DNA of 64,000 bases from Methanoprimaticola sp047501175 (GTDB taxonomy: Archaea; Thermoplasmatota; Thermoplasmata; Methanomassiliicoccales; Methanomethylophilaceae). This document shows, piece after piece, positions 40,414 to 49,209 of the stretch. A program made the translations under genes and the position numbers. The notes beneath the pieces are model-generated. The model had not been told where the DNA came from. It ran no database searches and saw only the letters and a list, made by a program, of their open reading frames with translations. The stretch's first letter is position 1. Every line of letters starts with the position of its first letter. The stretch spans positions 1 to 64,000 of the forward strand of contig NZ_JBEQWH010000001.1 in assembly GCF_047501175.1 (NCBI RefSeq), given 5' to 3'.

Positions 40414-41420
40414 GCGAGGTCCTCCTCGGAATCCCTGATCTCCAGTCCGAGGCATGTCCCGACATCGGAGTTCAGACGCATCCATGTGCCGCTGGAGACA
40501 TCGTCGTTCTCCACCGCGACGGACGTGGCCTCGAACCTGTATGCGTGGAGCAGGGTGCCGTCCAGGTGGTCGGATATGGTCAGGAATATCGACTCGTATC
40601 CCTTCCATTTCTGCATCAGCACGTGCGTGACATCCTTCTGGTTTCCTATCTGGAAGCGGTACTCGCATTCGACCGGTCCTCCATCCGACACCCGTGTCCA
40701 TCCGGAACGGTCGACGAACATCGACGCGACCTTCCTGGCGACATCCCTCGGGATGTACGCGTTCGGCATGGTGCACCATGTGCAGCGGATCTTGTCGAGG
40801 GTCCTGTTGTGGATCTCCATGAGATCCCTGCTCCTCAGCTGTTCGCAGTTCAATATCCCCAGCAGGACCAGGTACATGACGATCATGACGAACGTTCCAG
40901 GCATGGTCTGGATGTATTCGACGAGGCTCATGCCGATGTGCACACCATAGATTATGGTGGAGGCATTGATCACGATGAGCAGGGACGTGCTCACCATCAT
41001 GACTATCCTTCCGCGGGTGGTCCCACGAAGGTAGCTTATGCCGGTGATGATGAGGTTCAGGCCGATCAGTGCGAGGATGAGGTAGATGGTGGACAGGGCC
41101 TCCCCGCGATGGATGTGAGGCGCCGCATACATGAACCTGTATATGCCCAGCGCAAGGGCGTACATTCCCGCGGAGCGCATGAGGTCCTTCCCGCTGAACA
41201 GGATGATCGCGACGCCGAACACCACCAGGGCGGTGAACCCTATGATCTGGTTCCATTCCGGGACAATGTCTGCGACGGTGTAGCTGTAAGGCTCGAGGAT
41301 CCCGTATCCGATCATCAGGACCGCCAGGATGTAGTTGGCGGCGATGAAGAGGCGGTCGACGTTCCTGTGGACGCTCTCATGCAGGCGTTTCATCAGCAGC
41401 TTCTTCTCGGAGGCATCCAT
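40410..41420 (-). CDS. Multi-span membrane protein with cytoplasmic tail, paralogue A
   Basis: A 336-residue protein with an N-terminal amphipathic stretch, about seven hydrophobic helices between residues 28 and 195, and a C-terminal soluble domain of about 140 residues starting near 'MEIHNRTLDKIRCTWC'. It pairs with the downstream paralogue B by a 4-base overlap, so equal expression and a heteromeric complex are plausible. I do not recognise the family. The CTWC motif near residue 213 could be redox active or bind metal, and is absent from paralogue B. Confidence 0.75.
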   Translation of the reverse strand: MDASEKKLLMKRLHESVHRNVDRLFIAANYILAVLMIGYGILEPYSYTVADIVPEWNQIIGFTALVVFGVAIILFSGKDLMRSAGMYALALGIYRFMYAAPHIHRGEALSTIYLILALIGLNLIITGISYLRGTTRGRIVMMVSTSLLIVINASTIIYGVHIGMSLVEYIQTMPGTFVMIVMYLVLLGILNCEQLRSRDLMEIHNRTLDKIRCTWCTMPNAYIPRDVARKVASMFVDRSGWTRVSDGGPVECEYRFQIGNQKDVTHVLMQKWKGYESIFLTISDHLDGTLLHAYRFEATSVAVENDDVSSGTWMRLNSDVGTCLGLEIRDSEEDLA

Positions 41421-41452
41421 CGGTCTCGATATCTTCGAACATCGGACACGTC

Positions 41453-43000
41453 TTAGTTCTTTCTGTCACGGTGGCCGATGTGTCCCATGACCATCCCCTC
41501 CGCGGTTATGGGTTCCAGGGAATCCGCCACGCACATGGCATGGCGTAGCTTCGCTTCCGAATCAGCGTAGACGGTCAGGAGCACATCCCCCTCGGACACC
41601 TTGGACCCCTGCTTCTTCCGTACCATGACCCCCGCACCCTTGTCCGATGGTGCCCCGGCCGCCTTGGCCACGGCGACGACCGCCTTGTTGGAGATCCTCC
41701 TGACGAACCCGGACCGGGGGGATGCGATGTCCTCGGAGTACATCCCGGGGACCATGTCCTCCGATGTTGTGTCCGGGTCCCCGCCCTGGGCCCCGACTAT
41801 GCGGCGGAAGCTCTCGAGGGCCTCTCCCGACCCCAGTATGCGTCTGGCCTCCCCGTGGCCATCGACGGTCCCCGCCATCTCGAGGATCATCCCTGCGCAG
41901 ATGCATGCCTTCTCGGCGACATCGGACGGTCCCCTGCCTTCGAGGACCTGCATGCACTCGCGCGCCTCCAGTATCGGGCCGACGGCCTGGCCCAGAGGCT
42001 GCTCTGCATAGGTCACGGCGCATTCCACCCTTATCCCGAGCCTCTCGCCGAGGTCCATCAGGTCCCTGGTGTACGAGCGTGCCTCCTCGACGCTCCTGAC
42101 CTTGGACTCCGTTCCCAGAGGGATGTCCATTACGAGGTCCGTCGCGCCGGCCGCCACCTTCTTGCTCATGATGGATGCCAGCATCTGGGGCCTGGGATCG
42201 ATCCCTAGCGGGCGCTGGACCTTTATGAACAGGTCCCCCGCAGGGCCCAGGTCCGTCGCGCCGGTCCATGAGAACACGCCCCCCACGGATTCGGTGACGC
42301 GCCTGACCTCGTCCGAGTCCAGGTCCACCCTGCAGAACATCTCCACGAAGTCGGCCGTCCCGCAGGCGCTGCTTATCGCACGCGACGAGAGCTTGGGTAT
42401 CGTCAGGCCTGCGGCTGTCACGATGGAGACGACCACTGGGGTGATCTTGTTGCCCGGAAGTCCTCCGAAGCTATGGAAGTCGAAGACCCTGCGGTCCCCG
42501 AAGGAGAGGACCGTCCCTGTGGATGCCATGGCCTTGGCGTATGCCGCGGTCTCATCAAGGTCCATGCCGTTTATATGGAGCGCTGTGAGCCATGCGGATA
42601 TCTCCATCTGGGACAGGTGTCCCCCTACGACATCGTCCACGATCTTGGAGATCATCTGACCCGTGAGCCTCTCGCCGTCCATCTTGCCGCGGATGTGCCG
42701 AACGGACTCCGGAGCATGGGATGCAGTGACGTCCACCACGGACCCGGACGAGGCACCGCAGCGGACGAGTAGCCTCGGGGTGGCCAGGATCTCCCCTTCC
42801 TGCACCAGCGTGCGGGACACGGAGACCACGGCGACCGTCTGACCGTCGCCGGTCACAATGACGCGGTCGCCCTCATCGATCCCCAGCACTTCGCAGTCCC
42901 TGCCGTTGAGGAGCACCAGAGACGCCTCCGATGCTATGTCGTACTCCCGTATGGTCAGCTTCACTCGTATCTCCGACCGCGGTATGGCGGAGGGGTTCAT
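41453..43000 (-). CDS. deoA: AMP phosphorylase (archaeal nucleoside-monophosphate degradation)
   Basis: Converts AMP, CMP or UMP plus phosphate to ribose-1,5-bisphosphate and free base, feeding the archaeal type III RuBisCO pathway. The 515-residue chain has an N-terminal barrel domain of about 80 residues specific to AMP phosphorylases, then the thymidine-phosphorylase fold: 'KIVDDVVGGHLSQMEISAWL', 'DFHSFGGLPGNKITPVVVSI', 'SSRAISSACGTADFVEMF', and the C-terminal 'SPRSGFVRRISNKAVV'. I chose the ATG at 43000; an upstream in-frame ATG at 43054 would lie before the predicted transcription start. It is divergent from the ClC gene with a shared promoter. The stop is TAA. Confidence 0.92.
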   Translation of the reverse strand: MNPSAIPRSEIRVKLTIREYDIASEASLVLLNGRDCEVLGIDEGDRVIVTGDGQTVAVVSVSRTLVQEGEILATPRLLVRCGASSGSVVDVTASHAPESVRHIRGKMDGERLTGQMISKIVDDVVGGHLSQMEISAWLTALHINGMDLDETAAYAKAMASTGTVLSFGDRRVFDFHSFGGLPGNKITPVVVSIVTAAGLTIPKLSSRAISSACGTADFVEMFCRVDLDSDEVRRVTESVGGVFSWTGATDLGPAGDLFIKVQRPLGIDPRPQMLASIMSKKVAAGATDLVMDIPLGTESKVRSVEEARSYTRDLMDLGERLGIRVECAVTYAEQPLGQAVGPILEARECMQVLEGRGPSDVAEKACICAGMILEMAGTVDGHGEARRILGSGEALESFRRIVGAQGGDPDTTSEDMVPGMYSEDIASPRSGFVRRISNKAVVAVAKAAGAPSDKGAGVMVRKKQGSKVSEGDVLLTVYADSEAKLRHAMCVADSLEPITAEGMVMGHIGHRDRKN

Positions 43001-43033
43001 TATGCATTGGGGTGGTATGCCCGGGACGGTCGC

Positions 43034-43040
43034 CTTTAAG
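43034..43040. promoter_or_regulatory. Shared bidirectional TATA element
   Basis: ctttaag reads as a TATA-like box on both strands (cttaaag on the other). It lies 26 bases before the ClC ATG at 43063 and about 37 bases before the AMP phosphorylase ATG at 43000, fitting a leaderless mRNA to the right and a 10-base leader to the left. Confidence 0.4.
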
Positions 43041-43062
43041 TCGATGACCGTCATGGATGCCT

Positions 43063-44322
43063 ATGAGCGGTGTGGGGATCGCCAATCGGACGATCTTTCT
43101 CCTGTCGGTCCTGGTCACTGGTTCGGTGGCCGGGGTCGCGGTGTGGGCGATACTCTTCGCTATGAACGTGGGCATATCCGCGATATGGGACAGGGTCCCC
43201 GTCTATCTGGGCGACCTGTACCCGGTCTTCATGTGCCTCGTCGGCGGTCTGGTCATAGGGCTCTTCATCAAGAGGTTCGGACAGTATCCCGAGGAGCTCC
43301 CGACCGTTATGGCAAAGGTGAAGGAGACGGGCAGGTACGAGTACGGGGACATCGGACGCATGTCCTTGGGAGCGCTCCTCCCGCTGGTGTTCGGAGGGTC
43401 CGTGGGACCGGAGGCGGGGCTGACGGGGGTCATCGCGGGGGTGTGCACATGGGCCGGGGACCGCCTGAAGCGTTTCGGAAGCGATTTCAAGGAGCTGACC
43501 CAGCTCGGGATGTATGCCGCAGTGTCCGCGATATTCACCGCGCCCCTCTACGGATTCGCCGGCGCCATGGGTGGGAAACGTGTGCACGGGGAACACGAGA
43601 TCCTTGCCGACAAGGTGTCCCGGGCGGTAGTGACGCTGGTCGCGGTGGCGGGCGCCATCCTGACCATACTGGCTCTCACGCATTACGTCGGTGGGGGCAT
43701 GTCCATGCCCAGGTTCCCCAGGATAGAATACGGATCGGACGAGCTCGTGTGGCTCATCCCCCTGGCCCTGGTAGGGGCGGCGGCTGGTTGGCTGTACTGC
43801 GTCCTACATCATGCATTCGCACGCGTGTCGGAGAGGGCCGGGGACAGGCCGGTGTCCAAGGCCGTGCTGGCGGGACTGATCCTGGGCGTCTGCGGCGTCA
43901 TCCTGCCCTTCACGATGTTCTCGGGGGAGACCCAGTCGGAGGAGATCATGGAACTCTGGCCGACGATGACCATCGCCGTGCTACTGTTGACGGGATTCGT
44001 CAAGATCGTCGTGACGGCGATGTGCGTGAACTTCGGATGGCGTGGAGGGCATTTCTTCCCGGTAATATTCGCGGGGATAGCCATCGGTTACGGCATGGCC
44101 GCAGTCTCCGGGGTGGACCCTGCCTTCTGCGTGTGCGCATGTACTGCGGCGACGGTCGGAGGCGTGATGAGGCAGCCCTTGATGACCGTACTCCTGCTGT
44201 TCCTCTGCTTTCCTGTGGAGGCGGTGCTTGCCATGGCCGTCGCGGCCGTGATCGGATCGTACATGCCGTTGCCGAAGTCCATCGGTGCGATAGAGAAGAC
44301 GGATGGCGGCGGGTCGGATTGA
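43063..44322 (+). CDS. ClC-family chloride channel or antiporter
   Basis: A 419-residue membrane protein with the ClC fold. It has about ten hydrophobic helices, the anion-pathway signature 'GGSVGPEAGLTGVIAGV' near residue 107 (the GxxGP motif with the gating Glu) and 'FGWRGGHFFPVIFAGIAIGY' near residue 325, which matches the second half-site. Prokaryotic members exchange chloride for protons or conduct fluoride or chloride. No C-terminal CBS domains are present. I chose the ATG at 43063 for its leaderless distance from the TATA element; the ATG at 43057 would add two residues. The stop is TGA. Confidence 0.88.
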   Translation: MSGVGIANRTIFLLSVLVTGSVAGVAVWAILFAMNVGISAIWDRVPVYLGDLYPVFMCLVGGLVIGLFIKRFGQYPEELPTVMAKVKETGRYEYGDIGRMSLGALLPLVFGGSVGPEAGLTGVIAGVCTWAGDRLKRFGSDFKELTQLGMYAAVSAIFTAPLYGFAGAMGGKRVHGEHEILADKVSRAVVTLVAVAGAILTILALTHYVGGGMSMPRFPRIEYGSDELVWLIPLALVGAAAGWLYCVLHHAFARVSERAGDRPVSKAVLAGLILGVCGVILPFTMFSGETQSEEIMELWPTMTIAVLLLTGFVKIVVTAMCVNFGWRGGHFFPVIFAGIAIGYGMAAVSGVDPAFCVCACTAATVGGVMRQPLMTVLLLFLCFPVEAVLAMAVAAVIGSYMPLPKSIGAIEKTDGGGSD

Positions 44323-44326
44323 TTCA

Positions 44327-44349
44327 TCGTGTACCTATATGGTACACGA
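44327..44349. repeat. Perfect 9-bp inverted repeat after the ClC gene
   Basis: tcgtgtacc (44327-44335) and ggtacacga (44341-44349) are perfect complements around tatat. It may terminate the ClC transcript or act as a regulator site for a promoter whose TATA is the central tatat. Confidence 0.5.
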
Positions 44350-44760
44350 ATTTCGGACGAAGACACCACTCGTGATGTAAAATTGAGAAAGTGTCCGGGG
44401 ATTTTACCCCCGGTAGTCCATCCAGCGATGCTGGTGAACATGTTTCCTCACGGCGTTGGCCGGTTCTTGGAATCATTCCGTCTTATGTCGGTGTCTCCAC
44501 CGGTGGTACCCATACGCGGCTTGAAGTGACTCCCCTCGTCGAGGAGTCCCTTCCCGGCCGAAGCCTAACCGCTTTTGGGTGCGTACCTTTGTCAATGCCT
44601 TGCGACAATGACGCCAGTCTTGATTGACGGAACCAAAACCTCCATGAGACGGTTACCGCACACTGCGGTCCTCACATCTCTGGTCAGTCCAACAAGTCTT
44701 GCGAAATATTGGTCAAATTTTGGTAATAGTAAATATCTCGAGATAACTATATAATGATTT
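44350..44760. ncRNA. Hairpin-rich gene-free block, candidate structured RNA or mobile-element remnant
   Basis: About 410 bases between two convergent genes contain no acceptable gene but a run of short stable stems. Examples are ccgggg/ccccgg (44395-44412), ccagc/gctgg (44422-44434), cggtg/caccg (44489-44502), gactcc/ggagtc (44528-44548), gtcaat/attgac (44591-44627) and ccgca/tgcgg (44656-44668). On the minus strand a TATA-like element near 44745-44752 could start transcription around 44720 through the whole block. On that strand an open stretch of about 75 codons ends near 44484 with PVETPT, but lacks a start and normal composition. I could not match the block to RNase P RNA, SRP RNA or rRNA. 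A decayed insertion-sequence end is the main alternative. Confidence 0.3.
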
Positions 44761-44987
44761 CTATTAGAAGCGGTATGTTTTCCAGTTCCTTGATTCCATC
44801 ATCCGATCCTGTTTATCCTTCGAACGATCCGGCGGAGACGGGAGTCCACATCCAGGAATGGACGCATGATCGCGTGGCCTCTTGACTGAATGTTGTAACG
44901 GTCTTTCGGGAAGAGGGGCAGAAGACGACCGAACGGCGGTCGTCGCTGCCGTGATCCGACGGTCCATGCATCCGGAGGCCCGTCTTC
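44761..44987. other. 3' flank of the P-type ATPase
   Basis: There is no gene here. A hairpin (gacgacc 44924-44930 with ggtcgtc 44938-44944) about 45 bases past the ATPase stop may end its transcript. Confidence 0.4.
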
Positions 44988-46850
44988 TCATGTCTTGCTC
45001 CTCTTTCCGTAGATCAGCAGAACGGCCGAATTGACCACGACCACCACCGAGCCGACATTGTGCACGAGAGCACCTGTCACGGGGCCGAGAATCGCCAACA
45101 TCGACAATGCGACAGCTGTCAGGTTCCAGCACATCGAGAAAGCTATGTTCATGCGGACCTTGGACATCATCCTTCTGCTGAGGGAGACGAGGTGGGGTAT
45201 CGACTCTATGCCATCCTTCACCAGGACCATGTCCGCCGCATCGGAGGCTATGTCGCTCCCTGTAGCTCCCATGGATATGCCGACCCATGCCTTCCTCAGG
45301 GCCGGGGCATCGTTCACCCCGTCCCCTATCATGCAGACCTTCCTTCCGAGTCCCTGCATGTCCTCTATGGCTTCGACCTTCGACATCGGTGTGCATCCGG
45401 CCCTGACATCCCGGATCCCTATCTCCGATGCGACGATCTCCGCGATGCGTCCGTTGTCCCCGGTCAGGAGCAGGCTGTCGACGCCCATCCCCATAAGTTC
45501 CGACACAGTCTCCGCGGATGCGTCCCTTATGGTGTCCGAGAGGGCCACGATGCCGGAGTATGCGTCGTCGATGGCAACGATCACTGCTGTCTTCCCGTCT
45601 TCCGCCATCCTTCCCAGCAGGGCCTCCGCCTCGTTCGGGACGACGATACCATGCTCCTTCATCATCCTGGAGTTCCCGATCAGGACGATCCTTCCCTCCA
45701 CGACCGCCTTCACTCCCGATCCCGGGACCGTCCTGAACGACTCGGGGCGCGATGTCCGGATGTCCAGGTCGGAGGAACGGTCCGCGAACGCTTTGGCGAG
45801 GGGGTGCATCGAACCGGATTCCGCAGAGGCCGCCAGACGTATCAGCTCGTCCTCGTCCATGACGCTGTGGACCTCCACGATCTCCGGCCTCCCGAGGGTC
45901 ACCGTCCCGGTCTTGTCGAACGCGACGATGTCCACGGAGGCCATCCTCTCCAGGGAATCCCCGTCCTTGACGAGTATGCCGTGCTTGGTGAGGTTCCCTA
46001 TGGCGGCGACTACGGCCGTCGGCGTGGCGAGGATGAACGCGCACGGGCAGAACACTATCATGACCGTGACCGCGCGGTACACGTCCCTCGTAAGGACATA
46101 GGTCACGACCGCCAGGACCGCCACGATGGCCACCAGCTAGGTCGCCCAACGGTCCGCGGTCCTGACCATGCGGGTTTTGTCCGCATCCACGGACGACACC
46201 ATCGCCGCCATCATCTGGAACGAGGACTCTGAGGAGACCTTCTCGGCCACCATGTCGAACGCGCCCATCTGATTGATCGTCCCGCTGAACACCCTGTCCC
46301 CGACCCTCTTGTCGACGGGCATGGACTCGCCGGTGATCATCGACTGGTCTATGGAGGTCTCCCCGAGGGTCACCACCCCGTCCACGGGGACGGAATCCCC
46401 AGACAGGACGCGGAGGGTCTGTCCTACGAGTATGTCGTCCACGGGGATGTCGATCGTCCCGTTCCCGATGACGAGCCTTCCGGTCTTGGGGGACATGCCT
46501 TTGAGCCTCTCCACGCCCTTGCTGGCCTTGGCTGCGGAATAGTCCTCCAGGAACCCGCCTATCTCCATTATGAGGGCGACCTCGCCTGCGGCGAACCATT
46601 CCCCCAATGCCACGGCGGCCACTATGGCCATCGCCACGAGTACATCAGCTTTGATGTCGTGCCTCAGGACGAGCCCGGTCACGGCGTCCCATAGTATCGG
46701 GGCTCCGCAGATCACTATGGCTACCCATGCGGGATCCACGGGAAGCTTCCCATCCGTGAGGAAGGATACGACGAGTGAGGCTCCGGATATGACGAGGAGT
46801 AACACCGACCTCTTCATCCCATCCTTCCATAGGTCGGTCAATGCGTTCAT
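44988..46850 (-). CDS. Heavy-metal P1B-type ATPase with in-frame TAG at codon 238
   Basis: A metal-exporting ATPase spanning 620 codons. Part one (to 46140) has the first membrane helices, the actuator motif 'DQSMITGESMPVDK' and ends 'RTADRWAT'. Then comes TAG (46139-46137), after which the same frame continues 'LVAIVAVLAVVTYVL', the ion-binding CPC motif (268-270), the phosphorylation motif DKTGT (312-316), the HP motif in 'SGSMHPLAKA', and 'MIGDGVNDAPAL'. No HMA domain is present at the N-terminus. Everything around the TAG is intact and codon use is unchanged, so the codon is either read through (pyrrolysine is the known meaning of TAG in this type of methanogen) or is a fresh nonsense mutation. 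A GTG lies two codons after the TAG. CPC ATPases move Cu+, Zn2+, Cd2+ or related ions. Confidence 0.85.
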
Positions 46851-47149
46851 GATATCGGACGATATGCTTTGGATTGTCCGGATTTATAATGTTCCGAGAC
46901 CGGGGATGCGTGAGGATACGAAATCTCATTCTGTGCGACCGGGGTCGCAAGCAATCGCATACGGTAACACTTGAATAATAAAAAATAAGATTAAGTAATA
47001 TTATGGAACAGTAAAAGTATTACGCATTCGGATGAGTTATGCGGTTGTTATTATCCTTCGATCCCGGGACCTGTGATGGTTGGGCGGGTTCGGTCTTGCA
47101 TAATGGCAAATATTCAGACCTGGTGCTGGTGAGCGATATCGTGAATCAC
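46851..47149. other. Divergent promoter region, P-type ATPase and MscS
   Basis: AT-rich intergenic stretch. A minus-strand TATA-like element (attataaat, about 46885-46893) serves the ATPase. A plus-strand element near 47096-47107 could serve mscS. No gene is seen; an open frame reaching back to 47039 is a 5' extension of mscS without signals. Confidence 0.45.
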
Positions 47150-48730
47150 ATGGATAGAAGATCGATTTTCGCAATGATGGCGATGGTCCTTCTGGCATCG
47201 TGTCTCGTCCCTCTCGCGCTCGAGGATGGCGACGCGCTTGTCGATGACGACGTCGTCGTGCTGATAGACGGTGACCGGACGATGGTCAAGGACGTGACCG
47301 TCGGAAGCGGCAGTTCATCCAGCTTCAACGTGATAGTGTTCAACAACAGCGACTACCCGCTGGCGTTCAGTGCCAAGAGCACCACGGACGGGGTGACCAC
47401 CATAGCCACCGAAGTGATGGGCGCCAATGGCAGTGTCATAGACCCGAACTCCCACATAGAGTTCGCGGTCACCGTCTCTGCGGACAAATACGTCGAGAAA
47501 GGGTCCGAGACCGGCCTCATGACCATGAAGTTCACGGACAACACGGGCGTCACGGCCGTAACCAAGGAGGTCATCATCAACATAACCGTCGAGTCCGAGT
47601 TCGGGTCCGACGACCAGTACAACAAGTTCTTCGGTGCGATCCCGAACACCCTCGACGGATTCCTCGGATCGGCCGCATTCGCGGCGATCGTCACACTCCT
47701 GGTGTGGATCGTGGTGTCCATCATCGCCACCAGCATCGTGGTCCCTCTGCTCACGCGCGTCGTCGGTACCAGGAAGAGCGATGACGAGAAGAAGGCCATC
47801 CGCAGGTCGTTGACCAAGCTGGTCACGGCACTGATCGCGATAGTCGCCATCAATCAGTGCATCAGGATAGTCGGTGCCGGGGCGGACATATGCCAGGCGG
47901 TCGGCCTCGTCTCGAACATCCTGTACGTGGTCATCTGCGCCGGCATCGCATGGATCGTCTACATGTTCGTCGTCACCGCTGTCCTCAAGGGCATAGAGTC
48001 CGCGTCGGACGTCGGTGTGGACTCCTCGCTGATACCTCTGTTCAAGATGCTCGGCCAGATGATCATCGCGGTCGGATCGGTGGCTGCCATACTGGCGATG
48101 TTCGGAGTGGACCTCACCGGGATCCTCCTGAGTGCCGGAGTGATCACATTGGGCATCACGATGGGTGCCCAGAACACCCTCAGCCAGTTCTTCAGCGGGA
48201 TCGTCCTCCTGTCCACACGGCCGTTCAGGAAGGGGGACTTCGTCAAGATAGGCGGGGAGGTCTACATCGTCCGCAGGGTCAAGCTCATGTTCACCGAGTT
48301 CGACAACTGGGACAAGGACCAGGTCGTCACGATCCCCAACAACGTGGTGTCCAACGGCACCATCGTGAACATGACCGGGGAGTCCAGCGATGCAAGGATC
48401 TTCGTGTACGTGACCGTCGAGTACGGTTCCGACCTGAAGAAGGTCAGCGAGATCATGGTCCAGGCCGCCATGGAGCACGACCATGTGATCAAGGACGGTT
48501 CCCGCTCCATGCCATCGACCAGGCTCACCAACCTGCTGGAGTCAGGGATTGAGTTCAGGCTCGCCGCGTTCGTCGACGACTTCGACAGCACCGGCGGCAT
48601 AGCAGGCGACATCAGGACGAGGATCGTCGAACTCTGCAGGGAGAACGACATCGAGATCCCCTACAACAAGCTGGACGTCAACATACTCAACACGTGTGAC
48701 GGGAAGCTCAGGGAAGGCGACGACGCCTGA
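47150..48730 (+). CDS. MscS-type mechanosensitive channel with extracytoplasmic N-terminal domain
   Basis: A 526-residue osmotic safety valve. A signal peptide ('IFAMMAMVLLASCLVPLAL', residues 6-24) precedes a beta-rich extracytoplasmic domain of about 130 residues. Several transmembrane helices follow (about 175-345). The pore helix is 'LLSAGVITLGITMGAQNTLS' with its Gly/Ala pattern, then 'GIVLLSTRPFRKGDFVKIGG' and 'VTIPNNVVSNGTIVNMT', the canonical MscS beta domain. The tail forms the usual alpha/beta cytoplasmic cage. I chose the ATG at 47150 because it starts a clean signal peptide. The exported domain before the channel is a less common feature. Confidence 0.9.
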   Translation: MDRRSIFAMMAMVLLASCLVPLALEDGDALVDDDVVVLIDGDRTMVKDVTVGSGSSSSFNVIVFNNSDYPLAFSAKSTTDGVTTIATEVMGANGSVIDPNSHIEFAVTVSADKYVEKGSETGLMTMKFTDNTGVTAVTKEVIINITVESEFGSDDQYNKFFGAIPNTLDGFLGSAAFAAIVTLLVWIVVSIIATSIVVPLLTRVVGTRKSDDEKKAIRRSLTKLVTALIAIVAINQCIRIVGAGADICQAVGLVSNILYVVICAGIAWIVYMFVVTAVLKGIESASDVGVDSSLIPLFKMLGQMIIAVGSVAAILAMFGVDLTGILLSAGVITLGITMGAQNTLSQFFSGIVLLSTRPFRKGDFVKIGGEVYIVRRVKLMFTEFDNWDKDQVVTIPNNVVSNGTIVNMTGESSDARIFVYVTVEYGSDLKKVSEIMVQAAMEHDHVIKDGSRSMPSTRLTNLLESGIEFRLAAFVDDFDSTGGIAGDIRTRIVELCRENDIEIPYNKLDVNILNTCDGKLREGDDA

Positions 48731-48737
48731 TCCCATC

Positions 48738-48753
48738 GCCGGCCTCGGCCGGC
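48738..48753 (+). terminator. GC hairpin after mscS
   Basis: gccggcc (48738-48744) and ggccggc (48747-48753) form a tight stem 8 bases past the stop. No long T-run follows. Confidence 0.45.
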
Positions 48754-48885
48754 ACCAAACCTTTAATCCGCCACGGCCTTCCTGAAATCCGACCACGAAC
48801 AGGTCCGGGATCCCTCTGGCTCTCCTGTCGATCGGACGGGAGGTCTTCGGCCCATGGGTTGTGGGCGATCATGGAAGGTGATGAC

Positions 48886-49209
48886 ATGCATGAGTATGTG
48901 ATAGGATTCGCATTGCTGTCCGTGGCGATATTCATCCTGCCATTGATCATGGAATGGCGTTGGATGAGGCCGTTGAAGGCAGGCGGGGTCGATGTCCGTT
49001 CGATCACCAGTCCCGGTAGATGGGTGGCATACGCGATATGCGGGTCATCCGCACTCATCATCTGGGCGATCCTGCATCGGATGGACCTCATACCTGCCAG
49101 TCTCACAGGCATCACTCTGGTGGGATCGGCGATGATCGCCTTCGGCATCCTTGCCATGTTGAGGGCGGTCGTGGACGTGCGGTCCGCATGTAAGAGGATG
49201 GACGGATGA
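48886..49209 (+). CDS. Small membrane protein, three helices
   Basis: A 107-residue protein with three hydrophobic segments: 'VIGFALLSVAIFILPLIM' (about 5-22), 'WVAYAICGSSALIIWAIL' (about 45-62) and 'GITLVGSAMIAFGILAML' (about 74-91). It ends in a short charged tail. I recognise no family. The ATG at 48886 is preceded by aaggtgat, matching the binding-site style of rps4; upstream in-frame ATGs at 48871 and 48859 are less well placed. Confidence 0.6.
   Translation: MHEYVIGFALLSVAIFILPLIMEWRWMRPLKAGGVDVRSITSPGRWVAYAICGSSALIIWAILHRMDLIPASLTGITLVGSAMIAFGILAMLRAVVDVRSACKRMDG

Noticed and set aside
39436..41256. A single 606-codon gene covering both membrane paralogues
   Set aside because: The upstream part is a frameshifted reading of paralogue A. 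The real paralogue B begins at the ATGA overlap at 40413.
44350..44760. RNase P RNA or SRP RNA in the structured block
   Set aside because: The conserved core sequences of either RNA were not found on either strand.
44764..46599. A 611-codon Arg/Gly-rich frame over the P-type ATPase
   Set aside because: It is the out-of-frame shadow of the ATPase; its composition is typical of a shifted GC-rich gene.
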